The translations under genes and the position numbers were made by a program. The notes below the pieces were generated by a model that saw nothing but the letters and a program-made list of their open reading frames with translations, was not told where the DNA came from and did not search any database. Positions 1 to 7,184 of a DNA stretch of 13,200 nucleotides are shown here, piece by piece. How positions within the stretch are numbered: position 1 is the first letter of the stretch; the number at the start of each line of letters is the position of its first letter. Origin of the DNA: CAVSWN01 sp046728115 (GTDB lineage Bacteria; Acidobacteriota; Vicinamibacteria; Vicinamibacterales; CAVVIG01); NCBI GenBank assembly GCA_046728115.1, contig JBKPDW010000095.1, forward strand, positions 1 through 13,200, read 5' to 3'.

Positions 1-3
1 CGT

Positions 4-1020
4 TCACCCTGCCGACCCGCTCGACTCTCGAACGATGAGGCGCGGTGGAACGACTATCCGCTGCGGGAGATCGTCGTCCAGATCCAATCCATTCAGAAGC
101 AATTCCGCGGCGTGCCGTCCCTGATCCTGACGCGACCACCCGACGGTGGTCAGCGGAACGCGCAGCAGATCACCGAGCGCGATGTCTCCAACGCCGACGA
201 CGGCAATGTCGCCGGGAACGCGGAGGCCCGCTTCCCAGATCGCTTTCATGCCGCCAATCGCCGCCGGATCGTTGGCGGCGAACACCGCGTCGATTCGCGG
301 CCTGACCGTCAGCAGGCGCTTCATCGCGCGATACCCGTCGCTCTCCATGAAGCCGCCCGGCGAGAGCCAGTCGTCGATCGGCTTGAACCCGCGCTGCTCG
401 AGCGCATCGCGCCAGCCCCGCTCGCGGCGTTTGGCGTGGGCAATTGGCGGACCGGCGATGTGTGCGATCGCCCGGCGTCCCGTGTCGAGCAGATGCGCAG
501 TCGCCAGTTCGCCGACGCGTCTGTCGTCGGTGAGCACACGATGGCACTTGACGGAAGGATGATCGTCGCGGTCGATCATCACGAGCGTCGTGCCGCGCTT
601 GACCAGCTGCTGCAGCATGTCGGTGTTGCCGACGCCGCGCGCAGACGCCAGCACGACGCCGTCGACCTGGCGGCCGCGCAGCATCTCGAGCTCCGCGCGC
701 TCCTTGCGCGGATCCTCGCCCGAGCTGCACAGCAGGAGGCCGTAACCGCGAGCGCTCGCCACCGGCTCGATGCCGGCGATGACCTCGACGAAGAAGGAGT
801 GCATCAGGTCGGGAATGACGATGCCGAGCGTGTGGGTGCGGCGCAGGGTCAGGCTGCGCGCCACGGCGTTGCGCTGATATCCGAGCTCTTCGACCTTCGC
901 GAGGACACGCGAGCGCGTCGCGTCGCTGATGTCGGTGCGGTTGTTCAGCACTTTCGAAACGGTCGTAATCGAGACACCCAGCTCGCCAGCGATCCGCTTC
1001 ATCGTGGTCGTGGAGGTCAC
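4..1020 (-). CDS. LacI-family transcriptional regulator
   Basis: Complete 338-residue LacI/GalR-type repressor. Seen: N-terminal helix-turn-helix of the form MKRIAGELGVSITTVSKVLN (about residues 7-26), the hinge-side YQRNAVARSL element typical of the family, then a periplasmic-binding-protein-like sensor domain with the usual FAANDPAAIGGMKAI and VPGDIAVVGVGD segments. The length is normal for the family. I chose the GTG start at 1020 because an AGGGA lies 8 bases upstream (1029-1033). An in-frame ATG at 1000-1002 is the alternative, giving 332 residues without a visible ribosome site. The gene is divergent from the TonB-dependent receptor, and two palindromic operator candidates sit between them, one touching this gene's ribosome site, so autoregulation together with control of the glycan-uptake genes is likely. 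The effector is unknown; a sugar or uronate is inferred from the neighbours. Confidence 0.95.
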   Translation of the reverse strand: MTSTTTMKRIAGELGVSITTVSKVLNNRTDISDATRSRVLAKVEELGYQRNAVARSLTLRRTHTLGIVIPDLMHSFFVEVIAGIEPVASARGYGLLLCSSGEDPRKERAELEMLRGRQVDGVVLASARGVGNTDMLQQLVKRGTTLVMIDRDDHPSVKCHRVLTDDRRVGELATAHLLDTGRRAIAHIAGPPIAHAKRRERGWRDALEQRGFKPIDDWLSPGGFMESDGYRAMKRLLTVRPRIDAVFAANDPAAIGGMKAIWEAGLRVPGDIAVVGVGDIALGDLLRVPLTTVGWSRQDQGRHAAELLLNGLDLDDDLPQRIVVPPRLIVRESSGSAG

Positions 1021-1031
1021 GGCAGAGGTCC

Positions 1032-1045
1032 CTTTAGCGCTAAAG
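1032..1045. promoter_or_regulatory. Operator candidate A (perfect 14-bp palindrome)
   Basis: The sequence ctttagcgctaaag is its own reverse complement. It has the central CG step expected of LacI-family operators, where the hinge helix inserts a leucine. It overlaps the ribosome site of the lacI-type gene (1029-1033), so a bound repressor would be placed over that gene's leader. It lies next to operator B, 22 bp centre to centre. Binding by the adjacent regulator is inferred. Confidence 0.8.
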
Positions 1046-1049
1046 TAGG

Positions 1050-1078
1050 TTGACTTTACCGGTAAAGCATAGTATCAC
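1050..1078 (+). promoter_or_regulatory. Putative sigma-70-type promoter for the receptor operon
   Basis: TTGACT (1050-1055) and TATCAC (1073-1078) are separated by 17 bases, a standard spacing. Transcription would begin near 1085, leaving a leader of about 40 bases before the start codon at 1126. The spacer holds operator B. The -35 box is a strong match and the -10 box a moderate one. The promoter consensus of this phylum is not certain, so this remains a prediction. Confidence 0.5.
1054..1067. promoter_or_regulatory. Operator candidate B (perfect 14-bp palindrome)
   Basis: The sequence ctttaccggtaaag is a perfect palindrome sharing the CTTTA...TAAAG arms of operator A and differing only in the four central bases (CCGG against GCGC). 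It falls exactly in the spacer between the putative -35 and -10 boxes of the receptor promoter, the expected position for a repressor that blocks RNA polymerase. Confidence 0.8.
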
Positions 1079-1125
1079 ACCGACCGCACCCGGCCGATTG
1101 GTCCGCTTCCGCAGGAGGATCGTTC

Positions 1126-4100
1126 ATGACTCGCACCTCGTGGTTGCGCAGGCTGAGACTTGCGGCTGTCGCAACGATCGCCCTTGCCCTCATGGCGATG
1201 CCCGCCGCCGCCCAGGACACCGGCGCGATTTTCGGCATCGTCGTCGACTCGTCGGGACAGGTGGTGCCCGGCGCAACCGTCCTGCTCACCAGCGAGCGCT
1301 CGGGCGACGCGCGGACGCTCACGAGCGACGACCGCGGGGAATTCGCGTTCCGGGCGATCACGCCTGGATCGTACACAATTCGCGTCGAGCTCGCGGGGTT
1401 TCGTGCCTTCGAGCGCACCAATAACGTGCTGAACGCCAGCGGCCAGCTCGATATCGGCCGTGTGACCCTCGAGGTGGGCACGCTCAACGAGGTGATCACT
1501 GTCTCATCGACCGGGACGCCCGTCGAGACCACGAACAGCGATTATTCTGGGCAGCTGACATCCACCCAGATGTCGCAGATGCAGACGCGCGGCCGCGATG
1601 TGATGTCATTGCTCAAGCTGCTGCCGGGCGTGCGACCCGACGCCGACATCGATGCGATGGGCGACAGCTTCGGATCGAACGTTCCGAACATCAATGGCAT
1701 GCGCCGGGCATGGAATCAGGTCACGGTCGACGGGCTCAATGGCAACGAGCTGTCGGGCACGTCGAGATTCTCGTCCGCGATCAACATCGATGCGATTTCC
1801 GAGGTCAAGGTCCTGCTCAACACCTACAAGGCGGAGTTCGGGCGCACGGGGGGCGCGAACGTCGAGATCGTCAGCAAGAGCGGCGGGACCGACTACCACG
1901 GCAGCCTCTACTGGTACGGCCGACGCGACAAATGGAACGCCAACTCCTGGGAGGCGAACCGCGCCGGGACGCCGAAGGCGAAGCTGCACATCGACACCTA
2001 CGGCTTGAACGTCGGCGGTCCGGTGAGGATCCCGAAGCTGGTCGGCGATGGCGCCGAGAAGCGGATGTTCTTCTTCTATTCGCTCGAGGCACCGCAAGTC
2101 CAGCGGCCGGGACCGCTGCGGCTCTTCCGCGTCCCGACGGAAGCCGAGCGTCGCGGCGACTTTTCGCAGTCGATCGACACGACGGGGCGAGCGGTCACCG
2201 TCGTGGACCCGGTGACGCACCAACCGTTCCCTGGCAACATCATCCCTGCAAACCGAATCGATCCCAACACGCAAAAACTTCTCAACATGCTTCCGCTCCC
2301 TAACCGGCCCGGCGAGAGCTTCACGTACAACTTCTCGCGGCAGGAGACGTCCGAGAACCCGCGCATGAACAATCTGCTGCGCATCGATTCCCGCACGTCG
2401 AGGAACGACACAATCTGGGTGACCGGCCGCACGTTCATGTCGAACCAGTACGGGTCGGAGATCACCGCCGCTCCGGCGCGCTGGGGATTTTTCAACGGAG
2501 CGTACCTCTTCGGCGACAACTCGGTGAATGGCGGCTGGAATCGCGTGTTCAACGCGAGCCTGGTCAACGAGTTTCAAAGCGGTGTGCGCACGCAGACCGA
2601 GGGATTTCAGACGAAGGACGACAGCGACTGGACGAGAATCCGTCGGAGCGACGTGGGCTGGACGATGAGCCAGTTCAATCCGAGCTTGAACACGCTCGAC
2701 GTCATCCCGCGCGTCACCTTCGGGCTCAACGTCACCGGCACCGACCCGCCGGATTTCACCTACGACAACCGCCTGGGGAACACGGCGCGCGACTGGATCT
2801 ACAGCGCGCGCGACAACGTGACCTGGACCCGGGGCGCGCACACCGTGAAAGCCGGCGGCTATCTGGAGTACATGCAGAACAACGAAGCGAGGGGCGGCAA
2901 CTGGATGGGCGAGTTCCAGTTCAACCGCAATACGAACAACCCTCTCGACACCGGCTTCGCCTACTCCAACGCGCTCCTCGGCGTGTTCAGCCAGTACACG
3001 GAAACCGACCGCTACCGCGAGACGCGCAATCGTGCATGGATGTCCGAATGGTTCGCGCAGGACACGTGGAGGTCCAATTCGCGCATGACATTCGACTACG
3101 GCGCACGGTTCCTCTGGTACACCCCGTTCGTCCGAGTCGACGACCAGGTCGCGAACTTCGATCCCGCCCGGTACGATCCGAAAAAAGCGCCGCGCTTGTA
3201 TGTGCCGGCTCTCATCAACGGCACGCGCGCGGCGTTCGACCCTGTAACCGGACAATCGGCCAACGCGGTTCTAATCGGCGCCTATGTGCCCGGCTCGGGC
3301 GACGAAAACAACGGGATGGTCCGTGCAGGAGACGGAGTGCCTCGCGGGTTTCGCGCGACACTCGCGCCGCAGATCGAGCCGCGTGCCGGCTTCGCTTGGG
3401 ACCTCACGGGACAGGGAACGACCGTGGTGCATGCGAGCACGGGACTCTTTCACAACGCACGGCTCGGCGGCGGCAACCTCGGCAATCTGAGCGGCAATCC
3501 GCCGTTCATCCACAATCCAATTTATTTCTACGGGACGACCGCGCAGCTGCTCTCTGGAGGAACGACGGTCGCCAACCGGCCGGCAATGATCGAAGCGATC
3601 GAATGGGACTATCGCACACCGTATGCTATCAACTGGTCGATTGGAATCCGGCGCGACATCGGCTGGGGCACGGTCGTCGACGCCGCGTATGTGGGCAACG
3701 TCGGCCGCAATCTCGAGATGTACTACGACCTCAATCCGGTGCCGGCCGAAGCGCGATATCTCGATATTCATCCCGAAAACCGCGACCCGGCCGGCAGTGC
3801 GACGGCGCTGCTTCCTCCGGAGTTCCTGCGTCCGTACCGCGGCTACCAGAACATCCGCACTCGCGGCAACTCTGGCAATGCGAAGTACCACTCGTTGCAG
3901 ATTCAGGCCAACCGGCGCTACATCCGCCACTTCCAGTTCGGTGCGACCTATACCTTGCAGCGTGCGCGCGGTGTAGCCGATGAGGATCCCGGCAACCTGT
4001 CCTACACCCTCGACCGACCGATCGATTTCTATTACGGCAACCTCGTACAGAGCCAGACCCACAATCTGGGCGTCCACTACATGTGGGATCTGCCGAAAAG

Positions 4101-4650
4101 CAACAAAGGTGCGTTGGCCGGTCTGCTACTCGACGGCTGGCAACTCTCCGGCTCGAACGCCTTCATCACGGGTGAATGGGCGCCTGTATTTTTCACGACG
4201 CCCGACAACTTCGACTTCACCGGAGGCGAGGGTGGGCAGTCAACCGACCTGGGTGGAGGCCTCCGCAACGTCCGTCCGATTGTGATCGGCAACCCGATGG
4301 ATGGCGGCGGCGACCCCTTGACCGGCTGGTTCAACGTCAACGCATTCAAGCGGCCGACGGGCCGCGGAGACTATGGCAACGCCCCGCGCAACGCGATCCA
4401 GCGGCCGGGCATCAATAACTGGAATGTGGCAATCTTCAAGAACTTTGCTGCAGGCGGCACCAGGACGCTGCAGTTTCGATGCGAGGCCTACAACGTGTTG
4501 AACCAGGTCCAGTTCATCGACGTCGACCGCACGGCCGTATTCGACGCCACGGGTAAACAGACGAAACCGACATTCGGCACAGCCTATGGAATCAACGAGC
4601 CAACGGCGAAGCCGCGGTTGATTCAGCTGTCAGCGCGGTTTAGCTTCTAG
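1126..4650 (+). CDS. Oar-like TonB-dependent receptor (outer-membrane transporter)
   Basis: An 1174-residue outer-membrane transporter probably taking up glycan fragments with energy from TonB-ExbBD. Seen: signal peptide with a basic n-region and cleavage likely after A29 (AMPAAA|QDTG); a carboxypeptidase-regulatory-like beta-sandwich domain (about 31-110; GIVVDSSGQVVPGATV); a TonB-box-like EVITV at 122-126; a plug domain (about 135-255) with NGMRRAWNQVTVDGLNGN and EVKVLLNTYKAEFGRTGGAN; then a long barrel ending in a terminal phenylalanine (ARFSF), the usual outer-membrane assembly signal. The start is supported by AGGAGG at 1113-1118, 7 bases before the ATG. This architecture is the standard form in Acidobacteriota. 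There is no SusD-type lipoprotein beside it. It is probably the first gene of the plus-strand group and controlled by the two palindromes upstream. The substrate is not readable from sequence; fucose- and uronate-containing oligosaccharides are inferred from context. Confidence 0.95.
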   Translation: MTRTSWLRRLRLAAVATIALALMAMPAAAQDTGAIFGIVVDSSGQVVPGATVLLTSERSGDARTLTSDDRGEFAFRAITPGSYTIRVELAGFRAFERTNNVLNASGQLDIGRVTLEVGTLNEVITVSSTGTPVETTNSDYSGQLTSTQMSQMQTRGRDVMSLLKLLPGVRPDADIDAMGDSFGSNVPNINGMRRAWNQVTVDGLNGNELSGTSRFSSAINIDAISEVKVLLNTYKAEFGRTGGANVEIVSKSGGTDYHGSLYWYGRRDKWNANSWEANRAGTPKAKLHIDTYGLNVGGPVRIPKLVGDGAEKRMFFFYSLEAPQVQRPGPLRLFRVPTEAERRGDFSQSIDTTGRAVTVVDPVTHQPFPGNIIPANRIDPNTQKLLNMLPLPNRPGESFTYNFSRQETSENPRMNNLLRIDSRTSRNDTIWVTGRTFMSNQYGSEITAAPARWGFFNGAYLFGDNSVNGGWNRVFNASLVNEFQSGVRTQTEGFQTKDDSDWTRIRRSDVGWTMSQFNPSLNTLDVIPRVTFGLNVTGTDPPDFTYDNRLGNTARDWIYSARDNVTWTRGAHTVKAGGYLEYMQNNEARGGNWMGEFQFNRNTNNPLDTGFAYSNALLGVFSQYTETDRYRETRNRAWMSEWFAQDTWRSNSRMTFDYGARFLWYTPFVRVDDQVANFDPARYDPKKAPRLYVPALINGTRAAFDPVTGQSANAVLIGAYVPGSGDENNGMVRAGDGVPRGFRATLAPQIEPRAGFAWDLTGQGTTVVHASTGLFHNARLGGGNLGNLSGNPPFIHNPIYFYGTTAQLLSGGTTVANRPAMIEAIEWDYRTPYAINWSIGIRRDIGWGTVVDAAYVGNVGRNLEMYYDLNPVPAEARYLDIHPENRDPAGSATALLPPEFLRPYRGYQNIRTRGNSGNAKYHSLQIQANRRYIRHFQFGATYTLQRARGVADEDPGNLSYTLDRPIDFYYGNLVQSQTHNLGVHYMWDLPKSNKGALAGLLLDGWQLSGSNAFITGEWAPVFFTTPDNFDFTGGEGGQSTDLGGGLRNVRPIVIGNPMDGGGDPLTGWFNVNAFKRPTGRGDYGNAPRNAIQRPGINNWNVAIFKNFAAGGTRTLQFRCEAYNVLNQVQFIDVDRTAVFDATGKQTKPTFGTAYGINEPTAKPRLIQLSARFSF

Positions 4651-4689
4651 CCAGCCGCATAGGTTGAACATGACCGACGTGTTGAACAG

Positions 4690-4740
4690 CCACGAAATCA
4701 CGAACCCACGAAACTAACCGTTCATTTCGTGTTTTCGTGG
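4690..4740. repeat. Inverted 8-mer repeat / stem-loop between receptor and fucosidase
   Basis: The two 15-base arms, 4690-4704 and 4726-4740, pair at 14 of 15 positions around a 21-base loop. The left side consists of three adjacent 8-mers of the form CACGAANN (4691, 4699, 4707), and the right side of two inverted copies (4724-4731, 4732-4739). It begins about 40 bases after the receptor stop codon. It lacks a U-rich tail, so a Rho-independent terminator is unlikely; a REP-like element or an RNA processing or stabilising hairpin that separates receptor and enzyme expression is possible. Confidence 0.65.
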
Positions 4741-4762
4741 CAAAGCGTAACGGGTCCCGAAG

Positions 4763-6154
4763 ATGACCACGAACCTTGCAAGAATCGCCGGTTTGCCGCT
4801 AGCCGCTTCTGCCGTGGTCGCGCTGCTCGCGCCGCTCGGCGCGCAGGCACCCCGCCCGCCGGATCCTGCACGCGAAAAACGTCTCGAGTGGTTTCGCGAG
4901 GCGAAGTACGGCTTGTTCATCCATTGGGGCCTGTACGCAATACCCGCCGGCGAATGGAACGGCAAGCGGTCGCTCGGCCTCGGCGAGTGGGTGATGTTCC
5001 GCTCGACCGTCCCGGTGAAAGAGTACGAGCGGCTCGCCTCGCGCTTCAACCCAGTGAAGTTCAACGCCGACGAGTGGGTCGCGCTCGCCAAGGATGCGGG
5101 CATGAAGTACATCGTCATCACGTCGAAGCACCACGATGGGTTCGCGCTGTTCAAGTCGGCCGTCAGTTCGTACAACATCGTCGACGCGACGCCGTTCAAG
5201 CGCGACGTTCTCAAAGAGCTCGCGGATGCCTGCGCACGAGGCGGCATACGCCTCGGCTTCTATTACTCGCAGTCGCAGGACTGGCACGAGCCGAACGGCG
5301 CCGGTAACTCGTGGGATTTCGGGCCCGACGAGAAGAAGGACTACGACCAATATCTCCGGGGCAAGGCGGAGCCGCAGATCCGCGAGCTGCTCACGGGCTA
5401 CGGACCCGTTGCGCTCATCTGGTTCGACACGCCGCGGATGATGACCGGCGATCGCGCGCAGCGGTTCGCGGACATCGTGCGCGCGCTGCAGCCGAACACG
5501 CTGATCGACGGCCGGCTCGGCACCGAGGGCGATTACCGCAGTACAGGCGACAACGTGATTCCTCCCGATGTGCAGGGCGAAGCGTGGGAAGTCCCGGCGA
5601 CCATCAATCACACCTGGGGCTTCCGCACCGACGACACCGACTGGAAGTCGCCCGGCCAGATCGCGTTCAAGCTCGTCGACATCGTCAGCAAGGGCGGCAA
5701 TTACCTGCTGAACGTCGGACCGACGGCCGAAGGCGTCATTCCGCAGGTGAGCCAGGACATCTTGCGGACCGTGGGGCGATGGCTGCGAACGAATGGCGAG
5801 GCGGTGTACGGCGCCGGGCCGACGCCGTTTGGCGAGGAGCTGGGCGAGCCGAGCGCGCGTGGTACGAAAGACGTGCGTGGCGACCCGCTGATATATCAGC
5901 AAACCCAGTGGCGCGTGACGACGAAGCCAGGGAAGCTCTACTTTACGTTCTTCGACGAACCACGCGCGCCGTTTCCGCTGCCGGCAATGCGAAACAGGGC
6001 GACACGCGCGTATCGCCTCGCCGACAACGCGCCGGTAACGATGAAGACCGACAACGGAAGGACAGTGCTCGACATCGAGCGGCCGATCTATGATCCCATG
6101 GCGACGGTGATCGTCGTGGAATTCGACGGGACGACGGTTGCGCGCGTGCGATGA
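4763..6154 (+). CDS. Secreted GH29 alpha-L-fucosidase
   Basis: A 463-residue retaining alpha-L-fucosidase that removes terminal L-fucose from glycans. Seen: signal peptide ending near GAQA (about 29); GH29 barrel signatures KYGLFIHWG (48-56, including H54), SKHHDGFALF (121-130, with the conserved HHD) and LIWFDTP (218-224). D222 is the expected catalytic nucleophile by comparison with Asp224 of the Thermotoga enzyme. The later WEVPATINHTWGF (275-287) is the usual conserved segment of the family, with E276 a candidate acid/base. NYLLNVGP (313-320) is another family hallmark. The C-terminal 90 or so residues look like the beta-sandwich domain. The length is normal for a bacterial GH29. The start codon has only a weak ribosome site, but the signal peptide begins correctly there. 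The next gene follows after 7 bases, implying one transcript. Export to the periplasm or outside is inferred from the leader. Confidence 0.95.
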   Translation: MTTNLARIAGLPLAASAVVALLAPLGAQAPRPPDPAREKRLEWFREAKYGLFIHWGLYAIPAGEWNGKRSLGLGEWVMFRSTVPVKEYERLASRFNPVKFNADEWVALAKDAGMKYIVITSKHHDGFALFKSAVSSYNIVDATPFKRDVLKELADACARGGIRLGFYYSQSQDWHEPNGAGNSWDFGPDEKKDYDQYLRGKAEPQIRELLTGYGPVALIWFDTPRMMTGDRAQRFADIVRALQPNTLIDGRLGTEGDYRSTGDNVIPPDVQGEAWEVPATINHTWGFRTDDTDWKSPGQIAFKLVDIVSKGGNYLLNVGPTAEGVIPQVSQDILRTVGRWLRTNGEAVYGAGPTPFGEELGEPSARGTKDVRGDPLIYQQTQWRVTTKPGKLYFTFFDEPRAPFPLPAMRNRATRAYRLADNAPVTMKTDNGRTVLDIERPIYDPMATVIVVEFDGTTVARVR

Positions 6155-6159
6155 GGTGG
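6153..6159 (+). promoter_or_regulatory. Ribosome binding site that fixes the KduI/IolB-type start
   Basis: GAGGTGG overlaps the last bases of the fucosidase stop codon and precedes the ATG at 6162. It favours that start over an in-frame TTG at 6138, which would lie inside the fucosidase gene and add eight residues (MRACDEVA) unlike any family N-terminus. Confidence 0.7.
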
Positions 6160-6161
6160 CG

Positions 6162-6983
6162 ATGACGCTTCAGGAAATTCGCAAGGACACGTGCATTGTT
6201 CGAAAGACCGGTCAGCGCAAGGGACGGAACCTGTCTATCGTTCCGGGCTCGACGGCGTCGCGCTATCTGCATTACGGCCGTATCGTCCTGGGCAGGGGCG
6301 ACGCGCCGGTTCGATTCGACACCCATCGGCTCGAGACCGGTCTCGTATGCCTCAACGGCAGCGCCACCGTTCGCGCAAACGGCGAGTCGTTCACGCTCGC
6401 CAAGTTCGACTCGCTTTACGTTCCGCGAGATGCATCGATCGAGATCGCGGCCGGGCCGGACGGCTGCGACCTTGCCGAGATCGCAGCGCCGGTCGAACAT
6501 CAGTATCCGATGAAGCTCGTGAGGTTCGCCGACGTGCAGAAGGATGCCGGGCTGCGGTTCAACGCCGGGAAGGAGACGAACCAGCGCGAGGTCAACATTC
6601 TGATCGGCAAGAACGTCGATGCAGGGCGCATCATGGCCGGCGTCACCTTCAGCGCACCGGGCAACTGGACGTCGTGGCCGCCGCACGAGCATGCGGCGAT
6701 GCTCGAGGAAGCGTACCTCTACATCGACATGCCCGCGCCTGCATACGGCGTCCAGCTTGTGTACACGGACGGCGACGAGCCCGAGCTTGCGACCATCGTG
6801 CACGAGGGCGACGTGGTGCTGATGCCGCAGGGCTATCATCCCAACGTGGCCGCACCCGGCGGATCGATCAACTTTCTGTGGATGATGGCAGCCAACCGCG
6901 AGCGCGAGGATCGGCAGTACGGCGTCGTCAACGTGCAGCCGGAATTTGCGGCCGTTCCGTCGGGGCTCGACAAGGGACGTTAA
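6162..6983 (+). CDS. KduI/IolB-family sugar-acid isomerase (5-deoxy-glucuronate isomerase-like)
   Basis: A 273-residue bicupin of the KduI/IolB family, with no signal peptide, so cytoplasmic. KduI converts 5-keto-4-deoxyuronate to 2,5-diketo-3-deoxygluconate in pectin catabolism; IolB isomerises 5-deoxyglucuronate in inositol breakdown. Seen: APGNWTSWPPHEHAAMLEEAY (165-185), which resembles the IolB pattern GNWSSxPPHxH, and MPQGYHPNVAAPG (221-233). H175, H177, E182 and H226 match in order and spacing the zinc ligands known in Escherichia coli KduI (His, His, Glu, His). The protein matches the IolB motif style better, but no other inositol gene is visible, whereas fucosidase, mannonate dehydratase and GH28 neighbours fit uronate use. 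I therefore leave the exact substrate open. It lies 7 bases after the fucosidase stop and is probably co-transcribed. A tandem repeat array starts right behind it. Confidence 0.85.
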   Translation: MTLQEIRKDTCIVRKTGQRKGRNLSIVPGSTASRYLHYGRIVLGRGDAPVRFDTHRLETGLVCLNGSATVRANGESFTLAKFDSLYVPRDASIEIAAGPDGCDLAEIAAPVEHQYPMKLVRFADVQKDAGLRFNAGKETNQREVNILIGKNVDAGRIMAGVTFSAPGNWTSWPPHEHAAMLEEAYLYIDMPAPAYGVQLVYTDGDEPELATIVHEGDVVLMPQGYHPNVAAPGGSINFLWMMAANREREDRQYGVVNVQPEFAAVPSGLDKGR

Positions 6984-6985
6984 CG

Positions 6986-7170
6986 GTACCGAGTACTACG
7001 GTGCCGGGTGCTACGGTGCCGGGTGCTACGGTGCCGGGTGCTACGGTGCCGGGTGCTACGGTGCCAGAGTGCTACGGTGCCAGAGTGCCACGGTGCCACA
7101 GTGCCACGGTGCCACAGTGCCACGGTGCCACAGTGCCACGGTGCCACGGTGCTAGAGTGCCACGTGCTGT
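6986..7170 (+). repeat. GTGC tandem array 1
   Basis: An array beginning directly behind the isomerase stop codon (TAA at 6981-6983). From 7001 to 7170 it can be read as 22 adjacent units, every one starting GTGC followed by C or T, each 7 or 8 bases long. The first part alternates GTGCCGG (7) and GTGCTACG (8), giving a 15-base super-unit; the second part is mostly GTGCCACG / GTGCCACA (8+8). A ribosome site (AGGGA, 7173-7177) for the following gene appears as soon as the array ends. It fills the gap inside what would otherwise be an operon. No protein is claimed: several frames stay open only because the unit lacks stop codons. Confidence 0.95.
6996..7066 (+). repeat. 71-bp direct repeat, left copy
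   Basis: This segment holds ctacggtgcc plus four copies of gggtgctacggtgcc plus one base. It is identical base for base to 8327-8397 in array 2, in the same orientation and 1331 bp away. The two copies bracket the mannonate dehydratase gene. Confidence 0.95.
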
Positions 7171-7184
7171 CCAGGGATTAGAAC

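Noticed and set aside
1606..3255. 549-residue minus-strand frame antisense to the receptor
   Set aside because: Arginine- and valine-rich shadow of a GC-rich gene; the plus-strand receptor is unmistakable.
4726..4740. Rho-independent terminator after the receptor
   Set aside because: The stem is good, but the loop is long and no T-run follows.
6138..6140. TTG start for the KduI/IolB-type gene
   Set aside because: It would overlap the fucosidase and lacks a ribosome site; the ATG at 6162 has GAGGTGG in front.
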